DNA from: Bradyrhizobium sp. WSM1417
GTDB taxonomy: Bacteria > Pseudomonadota > Alphaproteobacteria > Rhizobiales > Xanthobacteraceae
Assembly (NCBI RefSeq): GCF_000515415.1
Contig: NZ_KI911783.1
Span: forward strand, 3,586,392 to 3,650,391
Reading direction: 5' to 3'
Length of the DNA: 64,000 nt
Below, one piece after another: positions 37,327 through 45,718 of the stretch; positions within the stretch are counted from its first letter, which is position 1; each line of letters starts with the position of its first letter. The notes below the pieces were generated by a model. That model had not been told where the DNA came from, did not search any database, and saw nothing but the letters and a program-made list of their open reading frames with translations. Both the position numbers and the translations under genes were made by a program.

Positions 37327-37926
37327 GCAGATGTCGCCGACCTGGTCGGCGGCGCCCTTCTGACCGGGTTTGGCAGTGCCGGCAGCCTTCGGGGCTGCGG
37401 GCGCAGGCTGCGCCGCTTGAGCGCCCGTCGTTGCCGGGGCTTTCGGCGCCGCACCGGCGGGCTTCGGCGCGCCCTTGGCCATGGCGTTGGCGGAGCTCAA
37501 GGGAATCGGGGGGCTGACCCGGGTCCAGGTCTCGCCACCGCACAGGAACCCCATCACGCAGCCCTTGATCTCGAGCTGGTCGGTGCCAACCGGCGTGATG
37601 GTCGCGCTGTAGAGCTGGCCGTCCTTGGCGTTGTAGACCTGACCTTCCCATTGATCGGCGCCGGACTTCTTCTTCATGTCGATCAGGGTTGCCATGCCGA
37701 GCGTGGGGCGGGTCTTTTTCGACGCGTCCGGATTGTTCTCGTCGCGGCCGCCGGGCTGTTTTTCCCACGAAACCGCGCCCCACATGCTGCCATTGCATTG
37801 GGCGACACGAATGTTGGCGACGCCGTCGGCAACCCGCCAGTCGCCGGTGGGATCGGCGGCGAGCGCGGGGGTCAGGCAGGTGTAACCGCCAGCCAGTATT
37901 AGTCCGGTGTAAAGGGCTAAACGCAT
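37294..37926 (-). CDS. DUF2147 family exported protein with Ala/Pro-rich tail
   Basis: A 210-residue protein. The ATG at 37926 follows AAGGA and gives a signal peptide (LALYTGLILAGGYTCLTPALA). Residues about 25-125 form the DUF2147 domain: TGDWRVADGVANIRVAQC, MWGAVSWEKQPGGRDENN, GCVMGFLCGGETWTRV. The C-terminal 80 residues are low-complexity Ala/Pro/Lys (PAPAAPKAAGTAKPG) ending in a Cys-containing tail. DUF2147 proteins are periplasmic with unknown function. The 3' end overlaps the convergent hpnN by 33 bases, and the tail would be shorter without that overlap. Confidence 0.85.
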   Translation of the reverse strand: MRLALYTGLILAGGYTCLTPALAADPTGDWRVADGVANIRVAQCNGSMWGAVSWEKQPGGRDENNPDASKKTRPTLGMATLIDMKKKSGADQWEGQVYNAKDGQLYSATITPVGTDQLEIKGCVMGFLCGGETWTRVSPPIPLSSANAMAKGAPKPAGAAPKAPATTGAQAAQPAPAAPKAAGTAKPGQKGAADQVGDICLLPEIAGFAH

Positions 37927-38067
37927 GATAGTTCCTTGGCAGTGCAACATGGTCTAAAGCTCTGCTTGCGAAGATGGTCCGAAAAAGGGCAAAAGGCCGC
38001 ACAGACCGTTTTCAGCGACGTTCCGTTTTCAGTTGACGAGACGGCCCTCAACCGAAGTATGTAGCGG

Positions 38068-39459
38068 ATGCACAGCCCAAATCCAGACATGTCTCAGCTG
38101 TTCGCGGACCGCCAGGCCCAGCGCAGCGCCCTGCATAATCGGCATCTGAACGAGCAGTTCGTTCGGGTTCTGAAGACCATCGGCTACGATGTCGGCTTCC
38201 AGAAGGGGCAGGGACAGTACCTCTACGACCGCGACGGGGCGCGCTATCTCGACCTCTTGTCCGGTTTTGGCGTGTTTGCGATCGGGCGCAATCATCCGCT
38301 CATGCGCGAGGCGCTCAAGAGCGTGCTCGATGCCGACCTGCCCAACCTCGTCCAGTTTGACGTCTCGGTGCTTGCCGGCGTGCTCGCCGAGCGGCTACTG
38401 AAGTACGTCCCCTATCTCGACAAGGCGTTCTTCGCCAATTCCGGCGCCGAATGCGTCGAAGCCGCAATCAAGTTCGCCCGTGGAGCCACCGGCCGTCCGG
38501 GCATCGTCTATTGTGCCCACGGCTATCACGGCCTGACCTATGGCGCGCTGTCGCTGACCGGTGATTCGAACTTCCGCACCGGCTTCGAGCCGCTGCTGCC
38601 GGGCTGCACCTCGATCCCGTTCAACGATCTCGCCGCGCTTGAAAAGGCGCTGGCCTCGCGCGAGGTGGCCGCCTTCGTCGTCGAGCCGATCCAGGGCAAG
38701 GGCGTCAACATGCCCACCGACGAGTTCCTGCCGGGTGCGGCTGCGCTGTGCAAGAAATACGGCACGCTGTTCGTCGCCGACGAGATCCAGACCGGCATGG
38801 GCCGTACCGGCCGCTTCCTCGCGGTCGAGCACTGGAATGTCGAGCCCGACATGGTGCTGCTGTCGAAGTCGCTGTCCGGCGGCCACGTGCCGGTCGGCGC
38901 GGTGCTGACGCGCAAGAGCATCTTCGACAAGATCTTCAATCAGATGGACCGTGCAGTCGTGCACGGCTCGACTTTCTCCAAGAACGACCTGGCGATGGCC
39001 GCGGGCATCGCCACGCTCGACATCATGGAGTCCGAGAAGCTGATCGAGTCCGCCGCCAAGCGCGGTGCCGAGCTGCGCCTCGCGCTCACGCGCATGGTGC
39101 CCGGCTACGAGCTGTTGAAGGAAGTCCGCGGCAAGGGCCTGATGATCGGCATCGAGTTCGGCCCGCCGAAATCGCTGCGGCTGCGGGCGTCCTGGAACGT
39201 GCTGGAGGCAGCCAACAAGGGCCTGTTCTGCCAGCTCATCACCGTGCCGCTGTTCAAGGACCACAAGATCCTCACGCAAGTCGCCGGCCATGGCAGCCAC
39301 ACCATCAAGCTGTTGCCGCCGCTCACCATCACCGAGGAAGATTGCGGCTGGATCGAGCGCGCCTTCGACGACGTCATCGCTGGCAGCCACAAGGTCCCCG
39401 GCGCGATCTGGTCGCTCGGCAAGACGCTGGTGGACAACGCGGTGAGGCGATCGGCCTGA
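38068..39459 (+). CDS. hpnO: Hopanoid aminotransferase HpnO (aminobacteriohopanetriol synthesis)
   Basis: A 463-residue class III aminotransferase dependent on pyridoxal phosphate. HpnO aminates the hopanoid side chain to give aminobacteriohopanetriol. Seen: SGFGVFAIGRNHPLMRE, FFANSGAECVEAAIKFARG, AFVVEPIQGKGVNMPTDEFL, VADEIQTGMGRTG, and the Schiff-base lysine Lys267 in LLSKSLSGGHVPVG. An ornithine or acetylornithine aminotransferase would look similar; the hpn neighbourhood decides the call. The ATG at 38068 has no strong ribosome binding site, and internal ATGs at residues 8 onward are possible starts. It is transcribed alone, with a repeat after it. Confidence 0.88.
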   Translation: MHSPNPDMSQLFADRQAQRSALHNRHLNEQFVRVLKTIGYDVGFQKGQGQYLYDRDGARYLDLLSGFGVFAIGRNHPLMREALKSVLDADLPNLVQFDVSVLAGVLAERLLKYVPYLDKAFFANSGAECVEAAIKFARGATGRPGIVYCAHGYHGLTYGALSLTGDSNFRTGFEPLLPGCTSIPFNDLAALEKALASREVAAFVVEPIQGKGVNMPTDEFLPGAAALCKKYGTLFVADEIQTGMGRTGRFLAVEHWNVEPDMVLLSKSLSGGHVPVGAVLTRKSIFDKIFNQMDRAVVHGSTFSKNDLAMAAGIATLDIMESEKLIESAAKRGAELRLALTRMVPGYELLKEVRGKGLMIGIEFGPPKSLRLRASWNVLEAANKGLFCQLITVPLFKDHKILTQVAGHGSHTIKLLPPLTITEEDCGWIERAFDDVIAGSHKVPGAIWSLGKTLVDNAVRRSA

Positions 39460-39484
39460 TCTTTTGCCGAGACGTTTCGGTAAT

Positions 39485-39570
39485 CGTCATCGCGAGCGAA
39501 GCGAAGCAATCCAGACTCTCTTCGCGGAGGCAGCCTGGATTGCGTCGTCGCTTCGCGCCTCGCAATGACG
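39485..39570. repeat. Palindromic dispersed repeat, copy 1
   Basis: An 86-base imperfect palindrome starting CGTCATCGCGAGCGAAGCG and ending CGCCTCGCAATGACG, with inner arms CAATCCAGACT and GCCTGGATTGC. Two further copies lie at 55955-56034 and 56885-56970. It would form a long hairpin and may serve as a terminator between convergent hpnO and the anti-sigma gene. Confidence 0.88.
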
Positions 39571-39583
39571 GTGGAGGGTAGAG

Positions 39584-40351
39584 CTACCCCTCCACATTCG
39601 CCTTCATCGCCGCCTCGAACTTGTCGACGAACTCAGCGAGTTCGTCGGCGCCGAGATCGCTGACGGCCCAGAAGTTCAGGCCGCGATTGCCCCAGCGGCG
39701 GCAGTTGAAGCCCTGCATGGTCTCGGTCTTCGCCGCGCGATATTCCGCGTTCGATGTCTGCGACACGAATAGATTGACGACGTGCTGCCGGCGCTTGTAG
39801 ACGACCGCGCCGATGGCACGTGCGTCGATATAATCGAGCCTGCCACCAACCAGCGTAAAACCTTGTGCGGTGAGGTCGATCACGGGCGGGGCGACGTCGA
39901 GCTTGCCGTTGAACCACGGCTTCACCGTGTGCTGGTCGGTCGAGACCACGTCGATGAGGTGGCCGGCCTGGAGCGAGCGCAGATGCGCAGAGACGACCTC
40001 CGACAGGATGCGCTGCTGGTCGTCCTGGCGCAGCACCAATGCGACGACCCCGGAGGCGGCGAGCGCGGAGACTGCCGAGCCCATCGCAAAGCCGCGCAGC
40101 ACGGAGCGGCGGCTCGGCTGTTGACGCTGCGGCTGCGGCAGCGAAGCCTCGATACGCGCACGCAGGCTCGCCGGTGCGGTGTAGCGCAAATCGGCGTCCG
40201 CGAGCACGCGCTGCATGTCGCGTTGGGCCGAAAGCTCCGCAGCGCAGGCCGGGCAGCTGGCGATATGGGCTTCGACCTCGCGCGCATGGCCGGCATCGAG
40301 CTCGTTGTCGAGCAGCGCGTGAAGCAGGATTCTTGCTTCGTCGCAGGTCAT
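39584..40351 (-). CDS. Zinc-motif anti-sigma factor
   Basis: A 255-residue membrane-anchored anti-sigma factor. The N-terminal zinc anti-sigma (ZAS) motif is H29-x3-C33-x2-C36 (AHIASCPACAAEL), the part that holds the sigma factor. A transmembrane helix follows at about residues 87-105 (GSAVSALAASGVVALVL). The periplasmic part of about 150 residues (LSEVVSAHLRSLQ, VSTDQHTVKPWFNGK) is shared by RsiW/ChrR-like proteins of this class. The start overlaps the sigma gene's stop (ATGA), the standard arrangement of a sigma/anti-sigma pair. The signal sensed is unknown. Confidence 0.9.
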   Translation of the reverse strand: MTCDEARILLHALLDNELDAGHAREVEAHIASCPACAAELSAQRDMQRVLADADLRYTAPASLRARIEASLPQPQRQQPSRRSVLRGFAMGSAVSALAASGVVALVLRQDDQQRILSEVVSAHLRSLQAGHLIDVVSTDQHTVKPWFNGKLDVAPPVIDLTAQGFTLVGGRLDYIDARAIGAVVYKRRQHVVNLFVSQTSNAEYRAAKTETMQGFNCRRWGNRGLNFWAVSDLGADELAEFVDKFEAAMKANVEG

Positions 40352-40896
40352 CTTGCTTGCTCCTCATCCGCCGTCCAGGCCGCGCGCAGCATGGCGCGGG
40401 CGCGGGCGAGGCGGGACATCACGGTGCCGACGGGGGCACCGACGGCATCGGCGATTTCACGATAGGACAGGTTGTTGATCTCGCGCAGCACGAATGTTTC
40501 CTTGAACGGCTCGGCGAGCGCGTCGATCAGTTTGCGGATCGCGCCCGCATCGCGGCTGCGCAGCACTTCGGTTTCGGGACTGGCCTCGGCCTCCTGCCAG
40601 ATCGGCGTCTGCTCGGCAGCGCCGGGCGTATCCTCGATCGCGCTGTGCCTGTGCGCGCGCCGCGCATATTCGGCATTGCAGACGTTACGCAGGATCGCGA
40701 ACAGCCAGGGCTTCATCGCCGGCCCGCGATAGCTGTCGAAATGCTTCAGCGCGCGCAGATAGCACTCCTGCACCGCGTCCTCGGCATCGGAGGCGTCACG
40801 CAAGAGATAGCGCGCGAGCGTGTAGACGTCGTCGAGATAGGGCAGCGCCGCCTCGCGGAAGCGTTGCGCCTTCTGCAAATCGTCGTTGGCGGGCAT
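40348..40896 (-). CDS. ECF-family RNA polymerase sigma factor
   Basis: A 182-residue sigma-70 family protein with region 2 (YLDDVYTLARYLLRDASDAED, WLFAILRNVCNAEYARR) and region 4 (ETFVLREINNLSYREIADAVG, VGTVMSRLARAR). I chose the ATG at 40896, which has GAGGAG close before it. The frame continues upstream to 41076 through three 15-base tandem repeats encoding D-E-T units, so a longer form is possible but unlikely. It overlaps the anti-sigma gene by 4 bases. Upstream on the same strand are a cupredoxin and a phosphoesterase gene, likely part of its regulon or operon. Confidence 0.92.
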   Translation of the reverse strand: MPANDDLQKAQRFREAALPYLDDVYTLARYLLRDASDAEDAVQECYLRALKHFDSYRGPAMKPWLFAILRNVCNAEYARRAHRHSAIEDTPGAAEQTPIWQEAEASPETEVLRSRDAGAIRKLIDALAEPFKETFVLREINNLSYREIADAVGAPVGTVMSRLARARAMLRAAWTADEEQAR

Positions 40897-40930
40897 CGCT
40901 CCTCGCTTTGCCTCTTGTTCTGCTCGTTGC

Positions 40931-40975
40931 TTCGTTTCGTCGTTGCTCGTTTCGTCCCTGTTCGTTTCGTCCAAG
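40931..40975. repeat. 15-base tandem repeat before the ECF sigma gene
   Basis: Three units (TTCGTTTCGTCGTTG, CTCGTTTCGTCCCTG, TTCGTTTCGTCCAAG) with weaker units on both sides (40916-40930 and 40976-40990). They lie in the 172-base gap between the cupredoxin and sigma genes. Read in the sigma gene's frame they encode D-E-T pentapeptides with no stop. Confidence 0.85.
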
Positions 40976-41068
40976 TTCGCTTGGTCGCCGCGTGTGACCG
41001 AAGGCACACGAGCCCGGCCGGCGTGGGACCACCGGCCGGGCAAGACGTTGATGCCTTGGTTCGAGATG

Positions 41069-41404
41069 TTACTCAACCTTGATCATCCCCGTCATGTGCG
41101 GGTGCAGAGAACAAAAATATTTGTAATCGCCCGCATTGGTAAAGGTGAACGAGAACTTGTCGTCAGTATCCAGGGTCTTGGACCTGAATTTGCCGGCCGA
41201 CACTACGGTGTGGGGGATGTCGTCCCGGTTGGTCCAGGTCACGGTGGTGCCGACCTTGATCTTGAGCTCGGCCGGCTGGAAGACGAAATTGTCGATATGC
41301 ACCTCCATGTTGTCGGCACGGGCGGTTGTGGCGGGTACCAGCATGGCCGCGGCCCAAGCGAGACCGAAGGCGACACCGAAGTCGCGGCGATTGAGAGTCT
41401 TCAT
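41069..41404 (-). CDS. Cupredoxin (plastocyanin/amicyanin-like), Tat-exported
   Basis: A 111-residue blue-copper protein. The N-terminus has a twin-arginine motif (NRRDFGVAFG) and hydrophobic stretch with a cleavage site after TARA. The single cupredoxin domain carries all four type 1 copper ligands: His65 (IPHTVV), Cys98, His101 and Met104 in FCSLHPHM. It acts as a periplasmic single-electron carrier. It lies 23 bases after the phosphoesterase gene and 172 bases before the ECF sigma gene on the same strand. The electron partner is unknown; the similarity is to amicyanin/pseudoazurin-like small carriers. Confidence 0.9.
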   Translation of the reverse strand: MKTLNRRDFGVAFGLAWAAAMLVPATTARADNMEVHIDNFVFQPAELKIKVGTTVTWTNRDDIPHTVVSAGKFRSKTLDTDDKFSFTFTNAGDYKYFCSLHPHMTGMIKVE

Positions 41405-41427
41405 TGTCAGCTTCCGTTAGCCCTGCA

Positions 41428-42372
41428 TCAACCCTGGAGCGGCGTGTCGATGATCGCGAGCCGCTGCTCGTTCTGCTTGAAGTTGATGCTGGCAACGCCG
41501 AGCATCGCGCGGAGCTTTGCGTCCTCGACCTTCATCGGTCCGGGCGAGGGGGCAGCTCCCGGCGCTGGCTGCGGAAAGGCGGTGGAGCGTGCGGTGTGGA
41601 AGGTGACGTTTCCTTCGACCTTCTGCATCACCTGGTGAATGTGGCCGTTCAGCACGGTGACCGAACCGAAGCCTTTCACCTGTTCCAGCGCGCGGGCGCC
41701 GTCCTCGGTGCCCCAGCCCCATTCGGGGTAGACGGTCCAGAGCGGGATATGGGCGAACAGCACGATCGGCGTCGATTTCGACTTGCCGCGCAGATCGTCC
41801 TCGAGCCAGGCGAGCTGCTCGGCACCGAGATTGCCGAGGCCTCCGGCCTTGAGGTCGACGACATTGACGAGGCCGATGAAGTGGACGCCGCCGGCGTCGA
41901 ACGAATACCAGCCCGCCCCCTTGGTGCCGCGGCCGTAGCGCTCGCGATAGAACTTCACGTCCTCGTCGAGGAAGTCATGCTCGCCGGGCACGTAATGCAC
42001 GTCGAGCTTGCTCTGCGAGATGATGCGATCGGCATTGTCGAACTCGGCGGCCTTGGAGAGATGCGTGATGTCGCCAGTGTGGATCATGAAGGACGGCTTG
42101 ACCGGCATCGCGTTGATCTTGTTGATGGCTTCCTCCAGCGTGCCGAGCGCGTTGGGATTGGCCGGCTTGTCGAAGCCGACATGGCTATCGCTGATCTGGA
42201 GGAAGGTCATTCCGGGAGCGGCCGCGGTCGCAGCTTGCGCGGAATCGATGATGCCGAGCGAGCGCGGGACGCCACCGGTGATGGTCCAGAGCACCCCGGT
42301 GCTGGCCCAGGTCATGCATTCCAACACCTTGCGGCGGCTTAAGCCGTCCTCGCCGTGATCGTGTCCGCTCAT
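41428..42372 (-). CDS. Tat-exported calcineurin-like metallophosphoesterase
   Basis: A 314-residue periplasmic phosphoesterase. The N-terminus carries SRRKVLECMTW, a twin-arginine signal. Metal-site motifs in order: D62-x-H64 (ISDSHVGF), Asp101 (HTGDITH), GEHD at 130-133 where most relatives have GNHD, HIPLW, and NGHIHQ. Glu131 in place of the bridging Asn is unusual, although I believe it is conserved in this subfamily. The C-terminal extension is Pro-rich (AFPQPAPGAAPSPGPMKV). A GGGAATAA sequence on the minus strand (42433-42440) may be part of an ECF-type promoter. It forms a unit with the cupredoxin and ECF sigma genes. The substrate is unknown. Confidence 0.87.
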   Translation of the reverse strand: MSGHDHGEDGLSRRKVLECMTWASTGVLWTITGGVPRSLGIIDSAQAATAAAPGMTFLQISDSHVGFDKPANPNALGTLEEAINKINAMPVKPSFMIHTGDITHLSKAAEFDNADRIISQSKLDVHYVPGEHDFLDEDVKFYRERYGRGTKGAGWYSFDAGGVHFIGLVNVVDLKAGGLGNLGAEQLAWLEDDLRGKSKSTPIVLFAHIPLWTVYPEWGWGTEDGARALEQVKGFGSVTVLNGHIHQVMQKVEGNVTFHTARSTAFPQPAPGAAPSPGPMKVEDAKLRAMLGVASINFKQNEQRLAIIDTPLQG

Positions 42373-42472
42373 CGCGCAGCTCCACTTCGCCCGGAATTGG
42401 GCTTCGGGGAGGTGATTGGGGGAGCGGGGGTGTTATTCCCGGACGCGATGACGTTTTCGTGAGGTGGTTGGA

Positions 42473-42556
42473 CGCGTAGCCCGTATGGAGCGTAGCGGAA
42501 TACGGGACCTATCGAGCGTCCTCTCCCGGATTTCGCTACGCCCGATCAAAGCTACG
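42473..42556. repeat. Dispersed inverted-repeat element
   Basis: Landmarks GCGTAGCCCGTATGGAGCG and GAATACGGGACC on the left pair partly with TCCCGGATTTCGCTACGC on the right. It fills the gap between the phosphoesterase start and the end of the GMC oxidoreductase gene. It is a type of element I recall as common in Bradyrhizobium. Confidence 0.65.
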
Positions 42557-42559
42557 CAT

Positions 42560-44179
42560 TCACTTCGCATCCTCCAAAATCATCGCCGCGCCTTTCTCGG
42601 CGATCATCGCGGTCGGCGTGTTGGTGTTGCCAGACGTGATGGTCGGCATGATCGAGGCATCGACAACGCGAAGGCCGCCGAGACCGTAGAAGCGCAGGCG
42701 TTCGTCGACCACCGCCATCGGATCGCTCACCGCGCCCATCTTCGCGGTGCCGACGGGGTGGAAGATGGTGGTGCCGATGTCGCCGGCGGCCTTGGCGAGC
42801 GAGGCATCGTCGTCGCCGACGGCGGGGCCGGGCAGATATTCGCTCGGGCGGTATTTTGCCAGCGCCTTCTGCTGCATCAGGCGGCGGGTGGTGCGGATGG
42901 CATCGGCGCCGACCTGGCGGTCGTCATCCGTTGAAAGGTAATTCGGTGCGATGATCGGCTTCTCGTCCGCCGTCGCCGAACGGAGACGTACGGTGCCGCG
43001 CGAGGTCGGCTGGAGATTGCAGGCGCTCACCGTGATCGCGGGGAAGCGGTGCAGGGGATCGCCGAACTTGTCGAGCGACAGCGGTTGCACGTGAAACTGG
43101 ATGTTGGCCCGTGCACGCGTCGCATCGGAGCGGGTGAAGATGCCGAGCTGCGACGGCGCCATCGTCAGCGGCCCGCGGCGGCGGAAGGCGTAGTCGAGGC
43201 CCATCAGGCCGCGTCGAACCAGATTGTAATAGGTCTCGTTCAGGGTGCGCACGCCTTCGACCTTGTAGATCGCGCGCTGCTGGAGATGGTCCTGCAGATT
43301 GCGGCCGACGCCGGGCTTATCCATCACGATGTCGATGCCGAGCGGTGACAGCCAGTCGGCAGGTCCAATGCCGGAGCGATGCAGCACCTGCACCGAGCCG
43401 ATCGCGCCCGCCGAGAGGACCACCTCGCGTTTCGCACGCGCCTCGAAGATCTCGCCATTCTGGATGAAGCGCACGCCGACGGCGCGGCCCTGTTCAATGA
43501 TCAGACGGTCGACCAGCACATGCTTTTCGAGCCGCAGGTTCGGGCGGTTCAGCGCCGGCTTGAGGAAGCCGCGCGCCGACGACCAGCGCCGGCCGCGCTT
43601 CTGATTGACGTGAAAATAGCTGGTGCCTTCGTTGTCGCCGGTATTGAAATCCGGGATGCGCTTGATGCCCATCTCCTCGGCCGCGTCGCCCACGGCATCG
43701 AGGACGTCCCAGGACAGCCGCGGCGCCTCGATGCGCCAGCCGCCCCCGGCGCCGTGGTGCTCGCTTGCGCCGAGGAAATGGTCTTCGAGCCGTTTGAACA
43801 GCGGCAGCACGTCATCATAACCCCAGCCGGTCATGCCGAGCTGGCGCCAGTGATCGTAATCGGCGGCCTGTCCGCGCATCGAGATCATGGCGTTGATCGC
43901 CGAAGAGCCACCGATCACCTTGCCACGGGGATAGGCGAGCGAGCGGCCGTTCAGGCCGGGCTCGGCCTCGGTCCTGAACATCCAGTCCGAGCGCGGATTG
44001 CCGATGGCGAAGAGATAGCCGACGGGAATGTGGAACCAGATCCAGTTGTCGTCGCCGCCGGCTTCGAGGACGAGGACGCGATTGGTGGAATCGGCAGACA
44101 GCCGGTTGGCGACGATGCAGCCGGCCGTGCCGGCCCCAACGACAATGTAGTCAAACTCACCTTCGAGCCGCCTTGGCAT
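42560..44179 (-). CDS. GMC family FAD-dependent oxidoreductase (choline dehydrogenase-like)
   Basis: A 539-residue flavoenzyme. It has the FAD fold at the N-terminus (YIVVGAGTAGCIVANRL), the GMC signature PRGKVIGGSSAINAMISMRG, the second signature GAIGSVQVLHRSGIG, and the C-terminal active-site block IFHPVGTAKMG with its histidine. I chose the ATG at 44179, which gives the usual family start; the frame is open about 100 codons further upstream through a repeat. Such enzymes oxidise alcohols in the cytoplasm or at the membrane; the substrate is unknown. It diverges from the M20 amidohydrolase gene across a repeat-filled gap. Confidence 0.9.
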   Translation of the reverse strand: MPRRLEGEFDYIVVGAGTAGCIVANRLSADSTNRVLVLEAGGDDNWIWFHIPVGYLFAIGNPRSDWMFRTEAEPGLNGRSLAYPRGKVIGGSSAINAMISMRGQAADYDHWRQLGMTGWGYDDVLPLFKRLEDHFLGASEHHGAGGGWRIEAPRLSWDVLDAVGDAAEEMGIKRIPDFNTGDNEGTSYFHVNQKRGRRWSSARGFLKPALNRPNLRLEKHVLVDRLIIEQGRAVGVRFIQNGEIFEARAKREVVLSAGAIGSVQVLHRSGIGPADWLSPLGIDIVMDKPGVGRNLQDHLQQRAIYKVEGVRTLNETYYNLVRRGLMGLDYAFRRRGPLTMAPSQLGIFTRSDATRARANIQFHVQPLSLDKFGDPLHRFPAITVSACNLQPTSRGTVRLRSATADEKPIIAPNYLSTDDDRQVGADAIRTTRRLMQQKALAKYRPSEYLPGPAVGDDDASLAKAAGDIGTTIFHPVGTAKMGAVSDPMAVVDERLRFYGLGGLRVVDASIMPTITSGNTNTPTAMIAEKGAAMILEDAK

Positions 44180-44206
44180 TCTGCTTCCACCCAATACAGG
44201 CGTCAG

Positions 44207-44284
44207 GCCCGGGCTTGTCCGGGGCATCCACGCGCTTTCCGTTCTAATAGTCAGACGCGGATGGCCGGGACAAGTCCGGCCATG
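44207..44284. repeat. Inverted repeat between divergent GMC and M20 genes
   Basis: The left arm GCCCGGGCTTGTCCGGGGC and the right arm GGCCGGGACAAGTCCGGCC are approximate inverted copies about 30 bases apart. It sits in the 203-base divergent promoter region. I recall similar elements spread through Bradyrhizobium genomes. Confidence 0.7.
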
Positions 44285-44382
44285 CCTGTAAGTCAGGGCT
44301 ACACCCCGATCCCCGCCAGTTGGGTGGACTGGTGCTTGCATGGTAGACAGGCCTGCATTTTCAACAAAGCTTGAGACCCTCC

Positions 44383-45555
44383 ATGCCCATCGTGAACCGC
44401 GTCGCCGACCTTCAACCCGATATTCAGGCCTGGCGCCGGGACATCCACCAGCATCCGGAGTTGCTCTACGAGGTCCACCGCACCGCAGCATTCGTCGCGG
44501 ACCGCCTGCGCGAATTCGGCTGCGATGAGGTCGTGACGGGGATCGGCCAGACCGGCGTGGTCGGCGTGATCAAGGGCAGCAAGCCGGCCGGCGAGGGCCT
44601 CAAGGCCATCGGCCTGCGTGCCGACATGGATGCGCTGCCGGTCGAGGAACAGACCAACCTGCCTTACGCTTCGAAGACGCCGGGCAAGATGCACGCCTGC
44701 GGCCATGACGGCCATACCGCGATGCTGCTCGGTGCTGCGCGTTATCTCGCCGAGACCCGCAACTTCGCCGGCGATGCGGTGGTGATCTTCCAGCCGGCCG
44801 AGGAGGGTGGCGCCGGCGGCTTGGCCATGGTCAAGGACGGAATGATGGAGCGCTTCGGCATCGAGCAGGTCTACGGCATGCACAACGGTCCGGGCATTCC
44901 GGTGGGCTCGTTCGCGATCCGGCCGGGTCCGATCATGGCGGCGACCGACGAGGTCGATATCACGATCGAAGGCCTCGGCGGCCATGCCGCGCGGCCGCAC
45001 AAATGTGTCGATTCCGTTCTGGTCGGCGCACAGGTGATCACGGCACTGCAGTCAATCGTCGCGCGCAGCGTCGATCCGCTGGAATCGGCCGTGATCTCGA
45101 TCTGCGAGTTTCACGCGGGCAATGCCCGCAACGTGATTCCACAAACCGCGACACTGAGGGGCACCATCCGCACGCTGTCGCCGGAGGTGCGCAAGCTGGT
45201 GGAGAAGCGCGTGCACGAGGTTGTGGCGGGCGTGGCGCAGATCACCGGCGCCAAGATCGACCTGCGCTACCAGCGGAATTATCCCGTGGTGAACAATCAC
45301 GCCGCGGAGACCGAGATCGCGCGTCGCATCGCGGGGCAAGTTGCGGGCGAGGCCAACGTGCTCGAGATGTCGCCGCTGATGGGCGGCGAGGATTTCGCCT
45401 ATATGCTGGAGGCGCGCCCCGGCGCCTTCATCTTCTGCGGCAACGGCGACAGCGCCGGCCTACATCACCCCGCCTACAATTTCGACGACGAGGCGATCGT
45501 TTACGGCACGTCGTACTGGGTCAAGCTGGTCGAGGAGTCGCTCGCGGCAGCGTAG
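44383..45555 (+). CDS. M20 family metallo-amidohydrolase (hippurate hydrolase-like)
   Basis: A 390-residue dizinc peptidase/amidohydrolase of the M20D branch (HipO, IAA-amino acid hydrolase). Seen: RRDIHQHPELLYEVHRTA, the metal block GLRADMDALPVEEQ, HACGHDGHTAMLLGAA, the catalytic glutamate in FQPAEEGGAGG, and the last ligand region MGGEDFAYMLEARPG. The ATG at 44383 gives the normal beginning MPIVNRVADLQPDIQ. It hydrolyses N-acyl or N-benzoyl amino acids in the cytoplasm; the exact substrate cannot be read. A dispersed repeat follows. Confidence 0.92.
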   Translation: MPIVNRVADLQPDIQAWRRDIHQHPELLYEVHRTAAFVADRLREFGCDEVVTGIGQTGVVGVIKGSKPAGEGLKAIGLRADMDALPVEEQTNLPYASKTPGKMHACGHDGHTAMLLGAARYLAETRNFAGDAVVIFQPAEEGGAGGLAMVKDGMMERFGIEQVYGMHNGPGIPVGSFAIRPGPIMAATDEVDITIEGLGGHAARPHKCVDSVLVGAQVITALQSIVARSVDPLESAVISICEFHAGNARNVIPQTATLRGTIRTLSPEVRKLVEKRVHEVVAGVAQITGAKIDLRYQRNYPVVNNHAAETEIARRIAGQVAGEANVLEMSPLMGGEDFAYMLEARPGAFIFCGNGDSAGLHHPAYNFDDEAIVYGTSYWVKLVEESLAAA

Positions 45556-45562
45556 GCTCTTA

Positions 45563-45711
45563 CTTCACCTCGCCCCGCTTGCGGGGAGAGGTCGGAATTC
45601 GAGCGCAGCTTGAATTCCGGGTGAGGGGGACTCTCCGCGAGTCCGTTTCTCACCGCGATCGCGGAAGCAGCCCCTCACCCTGACCCTCTCCCCGTAAGAA
45701 CGGGGAGAGGG
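45563..45711. repeat. Dispersed palindromic element of about 150 bases
   Basis: It starts CTTCACCTCGCCCCGCTTGC and ends CCCGTAAGAACGGGGAGAGGG, with inner hairpins (CGGAATTCGAGC / GCTTGAATTCCG) and CCCCTCACCCTGACCCTCTC. It lies between the convergent M20 and PiT genes and could end both transcripts. It belongs to a family that is very common in Bradyrhizobium. Confidence 0.8.
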
Positions 45712-45718
45712 AAAGAGC

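Noticed and set aside
40897..41076. Longer ECF sigma protein starting at a TTG at 41076
   Set aside because: The extension is low-complexity repeat sequence; the ATG at 40896 gives the normal sigma length and has GAGGAG before it.
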